Shown in pieces: positions 1 to 9,537 of a stretch of DNA of 64,000 nt (its first letter is position 1; each line of letters begins with the position of its first letter). A program made the translations under genes and the position numbers. Below the pieces are notes generated by a model. The model saw only the letters and a list, made by a program, of their open reading frames with translations, was not told the origin of the DNA and searched no databases. The stretch is from Streptococcus pneumoniae (GTDB lineage Bacteria; Bacillota; Bacilli; Lactobacillales; Streptococcaceae): NCBI RefSeq assembly GCF_001113365.1, contig NZ_CKYA01000001.1, forward strand, positions 131,501-195,500, given 5' to 3'.

Positions 1-38
1 CAAACTGACATAGTTTGAAGCGATTTTCGAAGAATATT
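1..38 (+). repeat. BOX element 3' end (remnant or cut by window edge)
   Basis: The first bases contain the terminal BOX signature (tagtttgaagcgattttcg then aagaatatta), which matches the ends of the fuller BOX copies at 21.5, 27.0, 29.4 and 33.2 kb. Only the end is in the window. It lies directly against the stop codon of the minus-strand ABC gene. Confidence 0.7.
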
Positions 39-1584
39 ACTTTTCTTTGCTTAAGTGAATGACTTGGTCGTAGTGTTTTAAGTCTTCTTCCGTGTAGTGG
101 TGAATGACTTCAATGACTGTTTGAGGTAGGGAGAAGAGTAAATCGCTAATTTTTCTGCTATTTTCCGAGTCAAGATTGGCCTTAATTTCATCTGCTAAGA
201 TGAGTTGGCTATCATGGTAGAGGGCGCGAGCGATTTCAAGGCGTTGCTTCTCGCCACCAGATAGACTATCATTACTGAGTGTTCTATTTTTCAAATGTTC
301 TAATCCCGTTTTTTTGAGGATATGATTTAAAGTCTCTGGATTTTTATCCAGTCCTAGAAGGATATTGTCTTCCAGAGATAGCGTGTCAAAGCAATGGCTA
401 TCTTGGAGAATATAGGAACTAATACTTGTGATTTCTTGACGTGACAGGTTCTGACCAGCAAAGCTAATCTGACCACTTGTTGGTGTCTCTTCTCCATGAA
501 TGATATTGAGCAGGGTTGTTTTACCAGAGCCACTTTCCCCGATAATGGCAATTTTTTCTCCTTGCTTGATGTGCATGGAAATCGGAGACAGGAGGCTATT
601 CCCATCTTTTTCTAGGGAGATGGTGTTAAGTTGGATAGGGAAAATATTTTCTATGCTTCTAGGCGAGATGAAGTCAGACTGGTTCAAAAGTTTTTGGTAT
701 TTATTGAGAAGAGTTCGATTCGCTTTTCGGGTGTTGGTAAAGTAAGCCAACTCTTGGAATTGATAGCCGATATTATGGGAAACTAGATAGATGGCCACAA
801 AACTCGCCGCATCTAAATAATTATAGTAGGTCATAAAGCCACCGATGACGATTGGTGTGACAGAACAAAAGGCATCGATGCTATTGATCAAGAGACTGTT
901 TAAAGTGCGTTGTTTTTCATAGTTAATTTCGGTATCTAGACTGGTTTGTAATTGCTTTTGATAGCGAGCAAAAAAGTAGTCTTGCCCCTGATAATGGCGA
1001 ATTTGTTGGCTACCACCAATAAAATTTGTCAAGCTTGCTAAGTAGCTATGGTTAACAGTGGACCGCTTTTCAGAAAGTGAATCCAAACGCTTTGATCCGA
1101 TAGCACTGCAGAGGACAGGAAAGGAGTAGAAGAGGATGAAAATCAAGCCCAGGTAAAAATTGGTCCACAGGGCATAGAGAATAGACACAGTGGTAAAACC
1201 CAGAGAAGAAATGATGATGACGGTTGGCTCAATATAGCTTTCTTCTACTTGCTTGACGTCGTTTTCTAGGTCGGACAAAATATCCTTTTCATCAATCTCA
1301 TAACTGTTTAAAAATCGCTTGAAAATAGCACTCTTGATTCCATATTTGAAGTCAGTAATCAAACGAGCGTAGTAATAGCGTTTCCCAGCTAAGCCTAGTA
1401 AGAGGATGAGGTTTCCAAGGATTCCCAAAATCAAAACTTTCCAAAGAAGGCCTAGCTCTTGATTGGTAAAACTGGTAACAATATTCTGAACAAGGGCTGG
1501 TGTGATAATTGCTTCCAGCCAAGTAATCGCAATAGAAAAGAAGTAAAGTACGAGGTGCTTCTTGGTAACAAATCTTCTCAGCAT
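37..1584 (-). CDS. ABC exporter, fused membrane and ATPase domains
   Basis: A 515-residue single-chain half-transporter. The N-terminal part (about 1-290) has the hydrophobic segments of an ABC exporter membrane domain. The C-terminal part (about 310-515) is the nucleotide-binding domain, with Walker A GESGSGKTT, signature LSGGEKQR, Walker B LILADE and a switch histidine in VIHHYTEED. Walker B is followed by E as expected for an active ATPase. An AAGGAGGG ribosome site precedes the ATG. It should work as a homodimer or with a partner in the membrane. The substrate cannot be told from sequence; peptide or bacteriocin export and self-protection are common for this class. It is transcribed away from the GntR/ABC genes upstream and has its own spacer. 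Confidence 0.85.
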   Translation of the reverse strand: MLRRFVTKKHLVLYFFSIAITWLEAIITPALVQNIVTSFTNQELGLLWKVLILGILGNLILLLGLAGKRYYYARLITDFKYGIKSAIFKRFLNSYEIDEKDILSDLENDVKQVEESYIEPTVIIISSLGFTTVSILYALWTNFYLGLIFILFYSFPVLCSAIGSKRLDSLSEKRSTVNHSYLASLTNFIGGSQQIRHYQGQDYFFARYQKQLQTSLDTEINYEKQRTLNSLLINSIDAFCSVTPIVIGGFMTYYNYLDAASFVAIYLVSHNIGYQFQELAYFTNTRKANRTLLNKYQKLLNQSDFISPRSIENIFPIQLNTISLEKDGNSLLSPISMHIKQGEKIAIIGESGSGKTTLLNIIHGEETPTSGQISFAGQNLSRQEITSISSYILQDSHCFDTLSLEDNILLGLDKNPETLNHILKKTGLEHLKNRTLSNDSLSGGEKQRLEIARALYHDSQLILADEIKANLDSENSRKISDLLFSLPQTVIEVIHHYTEEDLKHYDQVIHLSKEK

Positions 1585-1684
1585 AAAGAGTTGCCCTCCT
1601 TATCGATATACATGTAATTAGTTTTAAAGTCATTATACTCCTTTTTATTAAATACTTCATATAAAAATGTAAGTCCTGAGAACG

Positions 1685-1720
1685 AAAAAAGTCTAGCGAG
1701 TTATTGTCGCTAGACTTTAA
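1685..1720 (-). terminator. Rho-independent terminator of the GntR/ABC operon
   Basis: A perfect 12-bp stem (aaagtctagcga / tcgctagacttt, 1688-1699 and 1707-1718) follows the permease stop codon and gives a T-run when read on the minus strand. It separates the permease gene from the ABC exporter further along. Confidence 0.85.
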
Positions 1721-1722
1721 AA

Positions 1723-2490
1723 CTATTGCAAATTAACCTTGTTTCTCAAGATATAGTAGGTTCCGAGGTAAAAGATAGCTATGAAAATGAGTTCTTCAAC
1801 AATACTTATACCTGCTCCCATATAGAAATGGTCATTAAGTCCTACAAGTGAATTGACATAGAAATTAGAACTAAGATTGAAGAAGACTTCAATAAATCCA
1901 ATGACGATTTTGATACCAATGTAGGCTACAACAGCAAGTGCAGTACGATATTCATTGAAAAGTTGTCCAATGGAAATGGCTAAGTAGATGCAGAGGATAC
2001 TGGAAATGGTATTTAGTAGGAAGGATATACCTGTAAGAAAGATCTGAGGGAGATGTGTTTCTACAAATGTAATCACATAAGAAAGAGGGATCCATTCTGG
2101 AACCGTTATGGTCACAATAATAACAGCACTTAGAACTAGGATAGCAGTGCTAATCATCGACCAGATAAAGGCACCGACTAGTTTGGCTGTGATGATATGG
2201 TGTTCAGATACTGGAAGGGTCAAAGTCAGATAGCCTTGTCGGTCATAGACACTGCCTTTAAAGCGTTTAATGATTAAGAAAAGAGTTGAAATTCCAAGTG
2301 TAATCATCAAGCCACCAAAGACGAGGGCTAGAAAAGTAAGTAAAACAGGTTGGCTTTCTTTGACAGGCAGATTGTTATAGGTCTGTGCTTGTATCCCGAT
2401 AAGGGCAGAAAGGACTAGCACAGCAGCGTAGAGGGCTAAATACCACTTGTTAACATTTTTAAATTCGTAGCGAATTAAATTCCAAAACAT
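1723..2490 (-). CDS. ABC-2 type transporter permease
   Basis: A 255-residue membrane protein beginning MFWNLIRYEFKN with about six hydrophobic segments. An N-terminal amphipathic stretch, a long loop after the first segment and a compact C-terminal set of helices are typical of ABC-2 permeases paired with a separate ATPase. I chose the ATG at 2490 because AAAGGAG stands just upstream; a longer reading frame to 2571 lacks a ribosome site and overlaps the ATPase gene. It is the last gene of the GntR-ATPase-permease operon and presumably forms the membrane channel for the ATPase encoded just upstream. Substrate unknown; operons of this form often answer cell-envelope stress or antibiotics. Confidence 0.8.
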   Translation of the reverse strand: MFWNLIRYEFKNVNKWYLALYAAVLVLSALIGIQAQTYNNLPVKESQPVLLTFLALVFGGLMITLGISTLFLIIKRFKGSVYDRQGYLTLTLPVSEHHIITAKLVGAFIWSMISTAILVLSAVIIVTITVPEWIPLSYVITFVETHLPQIFLTGISFLLNTISSILCIYLAISIGQLFNEYRTALAVVAYIGIKIVIGFIEVFFNLSSNFYVNSLVGLNDHFYMGAGISIVEELIFIAIFYLGTYYILRNKVNLQ

Positions 2491-2506
2491 AAATAATCTC
2501 CTTTGC

Positions 2507-3202
2507 TTAGGCCTTAAATTCCTGACGGAAGAGTTGGTCAATGGATTCACCCGACTCATAGCGAATATCATCTACATTTCCTTGACGGACGACTTTTCCG
2601 TCTTTGAGGAAGACAATTTCATCCAAGATTGGCTCGATATCTGAAATCAAGTGGGTAGAAATCAAAACGGTAGAAGTTGGGGAGTAGTTGTTGATAATGG
2701 TATTGAGGATATAATCACGGGCTGCTGGATCCACCCCACCAATGGGTTCGTCTAAAACGTAGAGACGAGCATCACGGCTCATAACCAAAATCAATTGGAC
2801 TTTTTCCTTGTTTCCTTTTGATAGTTTCTTGAGACGACTATTTTCATCAATACCTAGGTCTGCAAGTAGATGATGGGCGCGTTCAAGATTGAAATCTTTA
2901 TAGAAGGTCTTGAAGTAGGTTAGGGCTTCTTTGACCTTCATTTGCTCATTGAGATAGGTCGTATCCGGCAAATAAGCTACGATGGCCTTGGTTGCTGGAC
3001 TTGGGTCCATATCGTTGATAAGGACACGTCCTTGATCTGGTTGTAAGAGGCCATTGATTAGTTTAATCAGGGTTGTTTTTCCTGAACCGTTTGGACCAAG
3101 GAGACCAACAATTTTTCCAGCTGGGATGTCAAGAGAAACATTTTCAAGGGCTGGGGTTGCTCCATAAGATTTGGATACATTTTCAAATGCTAGTAATGAC
3201 AT
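2507..3202 (-). CDS. ABC transporter ATP-binding protein
   Basis: A 231-residue stand-alone nucleotide-binding subunit. Visible motifs are Walker A GPNGSGKTT, Q-loop region around YLPDTTYL, signature LSKGNKEKVQ (a variant of LSGGQ), Walker B LYVLDEP and switch histidine ISTHLI. The variant signature and the DEPIGGVDPAARDYI stretch are common in ABC-2 drug or envelope-stress transporters of the YtrB/YhcH-ABC type. It lies between the GntR regulator (4-bp gap) and the permease (16-bp gap), so the three form one operon. It would energise that permease. Confidence 0.88.
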   Translation of the reverse strand: MSLLAFENVSKSYGATPALENVSLDIPAGKIVGLLGPNGSGKTTLIKLINGLLQPDQGRVLINDMDPSPATKAIVAYLPDTTYLNEQMKVKEALTYFKTFYKDFNLERAHHLLADLGIDENSRLKKLSKGNKEKVQLILVMSRDARLYVLDEPIGGVDPAARDYILNTIINNYSPTSTVLISTHLISDIEPILDEIVFLKDGKVVRQGNVDDIRYESGESIDQLFRQEFKA

Positions 3203-3206
3203 AGGC

Positions 3207-3572
3207 TTAAACTCCTTTAATATAATCGCCGACTACGCCTGGTAGTTCTTCTTTTTCATAGCCAAAATGGGTCATGGAGGAAACGAAGTGTTCCAATTCT
3301 TCTTCTGATAATTGTTTGCGTGATTGGGCGATTAGCTCCTTATCCTCAGTTACAAATCGTCCAGTTGTTCGCTTGCTGTAGACAAATCCTTCTCGTTCAA
3401 GGTCTGACAAGGCTCTTTGGATGGTGTTTGGATTGACACCGGCCTCGCTAGCTAGCTCTCTCACGGTTGGAAGTTGTTGATTGGCTTCCAGTGTATGGGA
3501 AACAATCTGAAGCTTGATTTTCTCCATAATCTGTAAATAAATGGGTTTTTTGTTGTCAAATGTCCAGGACAT
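3207..3572 (-). CDS. GntR-family (YtrA-like) transcriptional regulator
   Basis: A 121-residue protein: an N-terminal winged helix (about 10-75) with the GntR pattern PTVRELASEAGVNPNTIQRALSDLE, and a short C-terminal tail instead of a large ligand domain. The small C-terminal part is the mark of the YtrA subfamily, which usually represses its own ABC-transporter operon. It is the first gene of that operon. A strong GAAAGGAG ribosome site precedes the ATG. The AT-rich upstream interval (3573-3700) is shared with the divergent nrdR and is where its operator would be expected. Confidence 0.85.
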   Translation of the reverse strand: MSWTFDNKKPIYLQIMEKIKLQIVSHTLEANQQLPTVRELASEAGVNPNTIQRALSDLEREGFVYSKRTTGRFVTEDKELIAQSRKQLSEEELEHFVSSMTHFGYEKEELPGVVGDYIKGV

Positions 3573-3656
3573 CTTGGTCTCCTTTCTTTTATCTTTTTGT
3601 CTTAATTAAATAATACAACAAAACAAAAAACTTGTCAAGCAAAAAGAAGAATTGTT

Positions 3657-3684
3657 TTGGGAATCGTTTAAAAAATGGTATAAT
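3657..3684 (+). promoter_or_regulatory. Putative nrdR-dnaB-dnaI promoter
   Basis: TTGGGA at 3657-3662 and TATAAT at 3679-3684 with a 16-bp spacer, about 28 bp before the nrdR ATG. The -35 box is a weak match, while the -10 box is perfect. Confidence 0.55.
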
Positions 3685-3711
3685 GAGAAGAAAACGATAA
3701 GGAGGGAAAGG

Positions 3712-4185
3712 ATGCGTTGTCCAAAATGTGGGGCTACCAAGTCAAGTGTTATCGATAGTCGCCAAGCAGAAGAAGGGAACACCATTCGTAGAAGACGTGA
3801 GTGCGACGAATGCCAGCACCGTTTTACAACCTACGAACGAGTAGAAGAAAGAACCTTAGTGGTTGTTAAAAAAGATGGCACGCGGGAACAATTCTCCAGA
3901 GATAAAATCTTTAATGGGATTATCCGCTCAGCCCAGAAACGTCCTGTGTCAAGTGATGAAATCAACATGGTAGTCAATCGTATCGAACAGAAACTCCGTG
4001 GTCGAAATGAAAATGAAATTCAAAGTGAGGACATTGGTTCACTCGTCATGGAGGAGTTAGCTGAGTTGGATGAGATTACCTATGTACGTTTTGCTAGTGT
4101 CTATCGTAGTTTTAAGGATGTCAGTGAGTTAGAGAGCCTGCTCCAACAAATCACCCAGTCCTCTAAAAAGAAAAAGGAAAGATAA
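3712..4185 (+). CDS. nrdR: Transcriptional repressor NrdR
   Basis: A 157-residue NrdR: an N-terminal zinc ribbon with two CxxC pairs (CPKCG at the start, CDEC about residue 31) and an ATP-cone domain (about 49-139). NrdR senses (d)ATP and represses ribonucleotide-reductase genes by binding NrdR boxes. I take the ATG at 3712, after AAGGAGGG, rather than the upstream in-frame ATG at 3652, because the family starts at MRCPKC. The stop codon directly abuts the dnaB start (TAAATG), so nrdR, dnaB and dnaI are cotranscribed; this linkage is common in streptococci. Confidence 0.95.
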
Positions 4186-5355
4186 ATGAAGCCAATTGAC
4201 CGTTTTTCTTATCTAAAGAATAATCGGGTGTCGCAAGATACCTCATCTCTGGTACAGTGCTACCTCCCGATTATCGGTCAGGAGGCACTGAGCCTTTATC
4301 TTTATACGATTAGTTTTTGGGATAATGGTAGAAAGGAATACCTTTTTTCAAGCATTCTTAACCATCTTAACTTTGGGATGGATAGACTGATAAAATCTCT
4401 GAAAATCCTATCTGCTTTTAATCTCTTGACCCTCTATCAAAAGGGTGATACTTATCAGATAGTTATCCATGCTCCTCTTTCAAGTCAGGACTTCTTGGAG
4501 CATCCTGTTTATCGCAGACTTTTGGAGAAAAAGATTGGCGATGCAGCTGTGGAGGATTTGGAAGTTGAGAGTGCTGAGGGAGAAGAAATACCTGTCTCAC
4601 TCAATCAAGTCTTTCCAGACTTGGCAGAACTGGGAAGTCAAGAAGACCTTAGTCTCAAGAAGAAAGTGGCCAACGATTTTGACTTAGACCATTTTCGTCA
4701 ACTTATGGCTCGAGATGGGCTTCGTTTTGCGGATGAGCAGTCCGACGTCTTAAACCTCTTTGCCATCGCCGAGGAGAAGAAATGGACTTGGTTTGAGACT
4801 TATCAATTGGCTAAGTCAACAGCTGTTTCCCAGGTCATTTCAACCAAACGCATGCGGGAAAAAATCGCTCAAAAACCGATTTCTTCTGATTTTAGTCCTA
4901 AGGAAGCAACCATTATCAAGGAAGCAAAAAGTAAAACTGCCCTGCAGTTCTTGGCAGAAATCAAGCAAACTCGTAAGGGAAACATTATCCAAACAGAAAG
5001 AGAACTCTTGCAACAGATGGCTGGCTTGGGCTTGCTGGACGAAGTCATCAATATCATTCTCTTGTTGACCTTTAATAAGGTCGATTCGGCAAACATCAAT
5101 GAGAAATATGCCATGAAAGTGGCCAATGACTATGCCTATCAAAAGATTCATTCGGCAGAAGAGGCAGTCTTGCGCATCCGTGAGCGTGGGCAAAAGAGCC
5201 AGGCTCAAAAGGCTAGTAAACCGAGTCCTACCAAGTCCAATGTACCCAAGTGGAGCAATCCAGATTATAAGAATGAAACCAGCGAGGAAACTCGTCTGGA
5301 ACTAGAACGTAAGAAACAAGAACTATTAGCTCGATTAGAAAAAGGAGGAGATTAG
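4186..5355 (+). CDS. dnaB: Replication initiation / membrane attachment protein DnaB
   Basis: A 389-residue Gram-positive DnaB (not the helicase). It acts with DnaD and DnaI to load the replicative helicase at origin and restart sites. The sequence has an N-terminal winged-helix part, a middle region, and a C-terminal DnaD/DnaB-like helical domain (about 160-330, including the NINEKYAMKVANDYAYQKI stretch), ending in a charged Lys/Glu tail. It starts immediately after nrdR and is followed without gap by dnaI, its functional partner. Confidence 0.9.
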   Translation: MKPIDRFSYLKNNRVSQDTSSLVQCYLPIIGQEALSLYLYTISFWDNGRKEYLFSSILNHLNFGMDRLIKSLKILSAFNLLTLYQKGDTYQIVIHAPLSSQDFLEHPVYRRLLEKKIGDAAVEDLEVESAEGEEIPVSLNQVFPDLAELGSQEDLSLKKKVANDFDLDHFRQLMARDGLRFADEQSDVLNLFAIAEEKKWTWFETYQLAKSTAVSQVISTKRMREKIAQKPISSDFSPKEATIIKEAKSKTALQFLAEIKQTRKGNIIQTERELLQQMAGLGLLDEVINIILLLTFNKVDSANINEKYAMKVANDYAYQKIHSAEEAVLRIRERGQKSQAQKASKPSPTKSNVPKWSNPDYKNETSEETRLELERKKQELLARLEKGGD

Positions 5356-6252
5356 ATGGAAAGTGTCGGAGACGTACTCAAACGTCAACCTAGCCGTTTT
5401 CATTATCAAGATTTGGTTCAGAAAATCATGAAGGACCCTGATGTTGCGGCCTTTATCCAGCAAGAATCCTTGACTCCAGAGGAATTGAATCGCAGTATCT
5501 CCAAGTTTAATCAGTACATCACCGAGCGCGACAAGTTTCTCCGTGGGGATACGGATTATATCGCCAAAGGCTACAAGCCGATTTTGGTTATGAATCATGG
5601 TTATGCGGACGTTTCTTATGAAGAAACTCCTGAACTAATTGCGGCTGAAAAAGAAGCGGCTATTAAGAATCGTCTCAAGTTAATCAATCTGCCAGCCAGT
5701 CTCAAGCAAGCTAGCTTGGCTCAAGTAGACTTGGATGATTTGGGGCGCTTGCCAGTTTTTGAAAAGCTATTAGCCTTCGTGGAGCAATATCCAGCTATTC
5801 GAAAAGGTCTTTACTTATATGGAGACTTTGGTGTGGGTAAAAGTTTCATGGTGGCTGCCTTAGCCCATGATTTGTCAGAAAAACGTGGTGTTTCCTCCAC
5901 TCTCCTCCACTATCCTAGTTTTGTCATCGATGTCAAAAATGCTATCGGTGATGGCAATGTTAAGACCTTGGTGGACGAGCTTAAGCTTTCTGAAGTCCTG
6001 ATTTTAGATGATATTGGTGCCGAGCAATCAACAGCTTGGGTGCGTGATGAAATCCTGCAGGTCATTCTCCAATATCGGATGCAGGAAGATTTACCGACCT
6101 TTTTCACCTCCAACTTCAACTTTGAAGAATTGGAGCAGCATTTTGCTAAAGGGAAACATGGAAATGACGAAACCTGGGAAGCCAGACGCGTCATGGAACG
6201 CATCCGTTATTTGGCTGAGGAGACTCGTTTAGAAGGAGTAAACCGTCGATGA
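5356..6252 (+). CDS. dnaI: Primosomal protein DnaI, helicase loader
   Basis: A 298-residue AAA+ ATPase that loads the replicative helicase. An N-terminal helicase-binding domain is followed by the ATPase domain, with Walker A GDFGVGKS (about 156-163), Walker B VLILDDIGAE and sensor TSNFNFEELE. Upstream AAAAAGGAGGA gives a strong ribosome site overlapping the dnaB end. Its last bases overlap the nitroreductase start by 4 nt (ATGA), indicating translational coupling. Confidence 0.95.
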   Translation: MESVGDVLKRQPSRFHYQDLVQKIMKDPDVAAFIQQESLTPEELNRSISKFNQYITERDKFLRGDTDYIAKGYKPILVMNHGYADVSYEETPELIAAEKEAAIKNRLKLINLPASLKQASLAQVDLDDLGRLPVFEKLLAFVEQYPAIRKGLYLYGDFGVGKSFMVAALAHDLSEKRGVSSTLLHYPSFVIDVKNAIGDGNVKTLVDELKLSEVLILDDIGAEQSTAWVRDEILQVILQYRMQEDLPTFFTSNFNFEELEQHFAKGKHGNDETWEARRVMERIRYLAEETRLEGVNRR

Positions 6253-6962
6253 CAGAAACGATTAAACTGATGAAAGCTCATAAGTCTGTTCGAAGATTTA
6301 AGGAGCAAGCCCTTCCTCAGGAAGACTTGACTGAAATCCTGACTGCAGCCCAGATGGCCTCGTCTTGGAAGAATTTTCAATCCTACTCTGTTGTTGTGGT
6401 ACGAAGTCAGGAAAAGAAAGATGCCTTGTATGAATTGGTGCCTCAAGAAGCCATTCGCCAGTCAGCTGTTTTCCTTCTCTTTGTCGGAGATTTGAACCGA
6501 GCAGAAAAGGGAGCCCAGCTTCATACTGACTCATTCCAACCACAAGGTGTAGAAAGTCTCTTGATTAGTTCGGTCGATGCAGCTCTTGCTGGTCAAAATG
6601 CCCTGCTGGCAGCTGAAAGCTTGGGCTATGGTGGTGTCATTATTGGCTTGGTGCGTTACAAGTCAGAAGAAGTGGCAGAGCTCTTTAACCTGCCTGACTA
6701 CACCTATCCTGTCTTTGGAATGGCGCTAGGTGTGCCAAATCAAAATCATGATGTGAAACCAAGACTGCCACTAGAGAATATTGTCTTTGAGGAAGAATAC
6801 CAAGAACAGTCAACTGAGGCAATCCAAGCTTATGACCGTGTACAGGCTGACTATGCTGGGGCGCGTGCAACCACAAGCTGGAGTCAGCGTCTAGCAGAAC
6901 AGTTTGGTCAAGCAGAACCAAGCTCAACTAGAAAAAATCTTGAACAGAAGAAGTTATTGTAG
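6249..6962 (+). CDS. NADPH-dependent flavin nitroreductase
   Basis: A 237-residue nitroreductase-fold protein. The N-terminal HKSVRRFKEQ carries the conserved Arg residues that bind the FMN phosphate, and the GYGGVIIGLVR segment in the middle belongs to the FMN site. The length and the C-terminal extension fit the NfrA/FrxA group of NADPH-dependent FMN oxidoreductases. The physiological substrate is not evident. It overlaps dnaI by 4 nt and lies 13 nt before der, so it is in the same transcription unit. Confidence 0.85.
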   Translation: MTETIKLMKAHKSVRRFKEQALPQEDLTEILTAAQMASSWKNFQSYSVVVVRSQEKKDALYELVPQEAIRQSAVFLLFVGDLNRAEKGAQLHTDSFQPQGVESLLISSVDAALAGQNALLAAESLGYGGVIIGLVRYKSEEVAELFNLPDYTYPVFGMALGVPNQNHDVKPRLPLENIVFEEEYQEQSTEAIQAYDRVQADYAGARATTSWSQRLAEQFGQAEPSSTRKNLEQKKLL

Positions 6963-6975
6963 AAAGTGAGAAATT

Positions 6976-8286
6976 ATGGCCCTACCAACTATTGCCATTG
7001 TAGGACGTCCCAATGTTGGGAAATCAACCCTATTTAATCGGATCGCTGGTGAGCGAATCTCCATTGTAGAAGATGTCGAAGGAGTGACACGTGACCGTAT
7101 CTATGCAACGGGTGAGTGGCTCAATCGTTCCTTTAGCATGATTGATACAGGAGGAATCGATGATGTCGATGCTCCTTTCATGGAACAAATCAAGCATCAG
7201 GCAGAAATTGCCATGGAAGAAGCAGATGTTATCGTCTTTGTCGTGTCTGGTAAGGAAGGAATTACTGATGCAGACGAATACGTAGCTCGTAAGCTTTATA
7301 AGACCCACAAACCAGTTATCCTCGCAGTTAACAAGGTGGACAACCCTGAGATGCGAAATGATATCTATGATTTCTATGCTCTTGGTTTGGGGGAACCACT
7401 GCCAATCTCATCTGTCCATGGTATCGGTACAGGGGATGTGCTAGACGCGATCGTAGAAAATCTTCCAAATGAATATGAAGAAGAAAATCCAGATGTGATT
7501 AAGTTTAGCCTAATTGGACGTCCCAATGTTGGAAAATCAAGCTTGATTAACGCTATTTTGGGCGAAGACCGTGTCATTGCTAGTCCTGTTGCTGGAACAA
7601 CGCGTGACGCTATTGATACCCACTTTACAGATACAGATGGTCAAGAGTTTACCATGATTGATACGGCTGGTATGCGTAAATCTGGTAAGGTTTATGAAAA
7701 TACCGAGAAATACTCTGTCATGCGTGCCATGCGTGCTATTGACCGTTCAGATGTGGTCTTAATGGTCATCAATGCGGAAGAAGGAATCCGTGAATACGAC
7801 AAGCGTATCGCAGGATTTGCCCATGAAGCTGGTAAAGGGATGATTATCGTGGTCAATAAGTGGGATACTCTTGAAAAAGACAACCATACTATGAAAAACT
7901 GGGAAGAAGATATTCGTGAGCAGTTCCAATACCTGCCTTACGCACCGATTATCTTTGTATCTGCTTTGACCAAGCAACGTCTCCACAAACTTCCTGAGAT
8001 GATTAAGCAAATCAGTGAAAGTCAAAATACACGTATCCCATCAGCTGTCTTGAACGATGTGATTATGGATGCTATTGCCATTAACCCAACACCGACAGAC
8101 AAAGGGAAACGCCTCAAAATCTTCTATGCGACCCAAGTGGCAACTAAACCACCAACCTTTGTCATCTTTGTCAACGAAGAAGAACTTATGCACTTTTCTT
8201 ACCTGCGTTTCTTGGAAAATCAAATCCGCAAGGCCTTTGTCTTTGAGGGGACTCCAATCCATCTCATCGCAAGAAAACGCAAATAA
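6976..8286 (+). CDS. der: Ribosome-assembly GTPase Der (EngA)
   Basis: A 436-residue protein with two tandem GTPase domains, each with its own P-loop (GRPNVGKST near residue 11 and GRPNVGKSS near 182), DTGG/DTAG switch and NKVD/NKWD guanine-specificity motifs. A KH-like C-terminal domain follows (about 350-436). Der binds the 50S subunit during late maturation and is essential. A terminator follows 9 nt after the stop codon. Confidence 0.97.
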
Positions 8287-8294
8287 AAAAGTAG

Positions 8295-8324
8295 AATCTG
8301 GAATGACATTTCCAGATTTTTTTG
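8295..8324 (+). terminator. Terminator after der
   Basis: A 9-bp perfect stem (aatctggaa / ttccagatt) with a 6-nt loop, followed by a run of seven T residues. Confidence 0.9.
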
Positions 8325-8325
8325 A

Positions 8326-8353
8326 TATAATAAAATAATAGAAAACGCTATCA
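8326..8353 (+). promoter_or_regulatory. Promoter with cre-like site for the small ABC operon
   Basis: A TATAAT box at 8326-8331 lies just past the der terminator. At 8340-8353, at or just after the expected transcription start, is AGAAAACGCTATCA. It matches the CcpA operator consensus TGWNANCGNTNWCA except for its first base. CcpA repression of the operon beginning at 8368 is inferred. Confidence 0.45.
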
Positions 8354-8367
8354 AAAAGGAGGTGTCG

Positions 8368-8712
8368 ATGAAACATTTGTTTAAATTTATAATCTTATTT
8401 CCCTGGTTTTACTTTTTCAGCTGGATTGAAAAGGATAATAGAGAAAGTAAATTTTTCCCAATTTTTTACTATTTTTACTATTTTTACTGGTTTTACATTC
8501 CCCTCTATGCTCTTTTTAGCCTTGCTTGGGCAGTTGTTTCAGTTCTGTTTTTCAATATCGTCTTGAGAAATTTGACAGATATCAAGTTATGGGGCATTTG
8601 GTTTCTTTTTATTCTGCTAGCCATTGGTCTGAATAGGTTAACTTATTTCTGTTTCAAAAAAATGCTTCGCTTGAGACGAGAACTAGGGAAGTCTAAAGCG
8701 GCGAGACATTGA
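8368..8712 (+). CDS. Small hydrophobic membrane protein
   Basis: 114 residues, unrecognised. It has two or three hydrophobic segments rich in Phe and Tyr (a repeated YYFYYFYWFY-like stretch near residue 35) and a basic C-terminus (RLRRELGKSKAARH). The ATG at 8368 has an AAGGAGGT ribosome site; an in-frame GTG two codons earlier is less likely. It is the first gene after a promoter and precedes ABC-2-like membrane genes and an ATPase, so it probably belongs with them as an accessory or immunity-like membrane protein. That role is inference from position only. Confidence 0.65.
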   Translation: MKHLFKFIILFPWFYFFSWIEKDNRESKFFPIFYYFYYFYWFYIPLYALFSLAWAVVSVLFFNIVLRNLTDIKLWGIWFLFILLAIGLNRLTYFCFKKMLRLRRELGKSKAARH

Positions 8713-8745
8713 TTTATATCGGTTTTTATTTATAGGAGGTGGCTT

Positions 8746-9537
8746 ATGAAGATTCCTCTCTTAACTTTGGCAAGGCATAAATTTGTTTATGTCTTGCTTA
8801 CTTTGCTTTTTCTTGCTTTGGTTTATCGTGATGTTTTGATGACTTATTTCTTTTTTGATATTCATGCGCCCGATCTAGCTAAATTCGATGGACAAGCAAT
8901 TAAAAATGACTTATTAAAATCAGCATTAGATTTTCGTATTCTCCAGTTCAATCTAGGTTTTTATCAATCATTTATTATTCCAATCATCATTGTTTTGCTA
9001 GGTTTTCAATATATTGAGCTGAAAAATAAAGTTTTACGATTGAGTATTGGAAGAGAAGTGAGTTATCAAGGGTTAAAAAGAAAGTTGACTTTTCAAGTTG
9101 CAAGTATCCCTTGTGTGATATATTTAGTGACTGTGCTGATAATTGCAATCATAACCTATTTCTTTGGGACTTTTTCGCCTTTGGAATGGAATTCTCTATT
9201 TTCTGATGGAAGTAGTTTACAAAGGCTTCTAGATGGAGAAATAAAAAGTTATTTGTTTTTTATGTGTGTCCTTCTAATCGGTATCTTCATCAATTCGGTC
9301 TATTTTTTAAAAATAGTTGATTATTTAGGGAATGTGACTCGTTCGGCAATCGCCTATTTGATGTTTCTTTGGCTTGGTTCTATGATGCTCTATAGTATCT
9401 TGCCATACTATATGGTTCCTATGACGAGTTTGATGCAAGCTAGCTATGGGGATGTCAGTTTGATGAGACTCTTTACTCCTTATATCCTTTATATTGTCCC
9501 CTATATGGTACTTAAAAAATATGAAGATAATGTTTAA
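8746..9537 (+). CDS. ABC transporter membrane protein (uncharacterised)
   Basis: A 263-residue polytopic protein with about six hydrophobic segments: N-terminal helix near 15-35, a pair near 75-130, and three more to the C-terminus. No family motif is obvious to me. Its placement in an operon with a second membrane protein and an ATP-binding subunit suggests one half of an ABC-2-type permease, as in lantibiotic-immunity-like transporters. The ribosome site and start (AGGAGGTGGCTTATG) are identical to those of the gene at 10836, which hints at a local duplication of leader sequence. Confidence 0.7.
   Translation: MKIPLLTLARHKFVYVLLTLLFLALVYRDVLMTYFFFDIHAPDLAKFDGQAIKNDLLKSALDFRILQFNLGFYQSFIIPIIIVLLGFQYIELKNKVLRLSIGREVSYQGLKRKLTFQVASIPCVIYLVTVLIIAIITYFFGTFSPLEWNSLFSDGSSLQRLLDGEIKSYLFFMCVLLIGIFINSVYFLKIVDYLGNVTRSAIAYLMFLWLGSMMLYSILPYYMVPMTSLMQASYGDVSLMRLFTPYILYIVPYMVLKKYEDNV

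Noticed and set aside
8041..8376. Minus-strand reading frame across the end of der
   Set aside because: It lies over a conserved GTPase gene and a terminator and has no family similarity that I can see.
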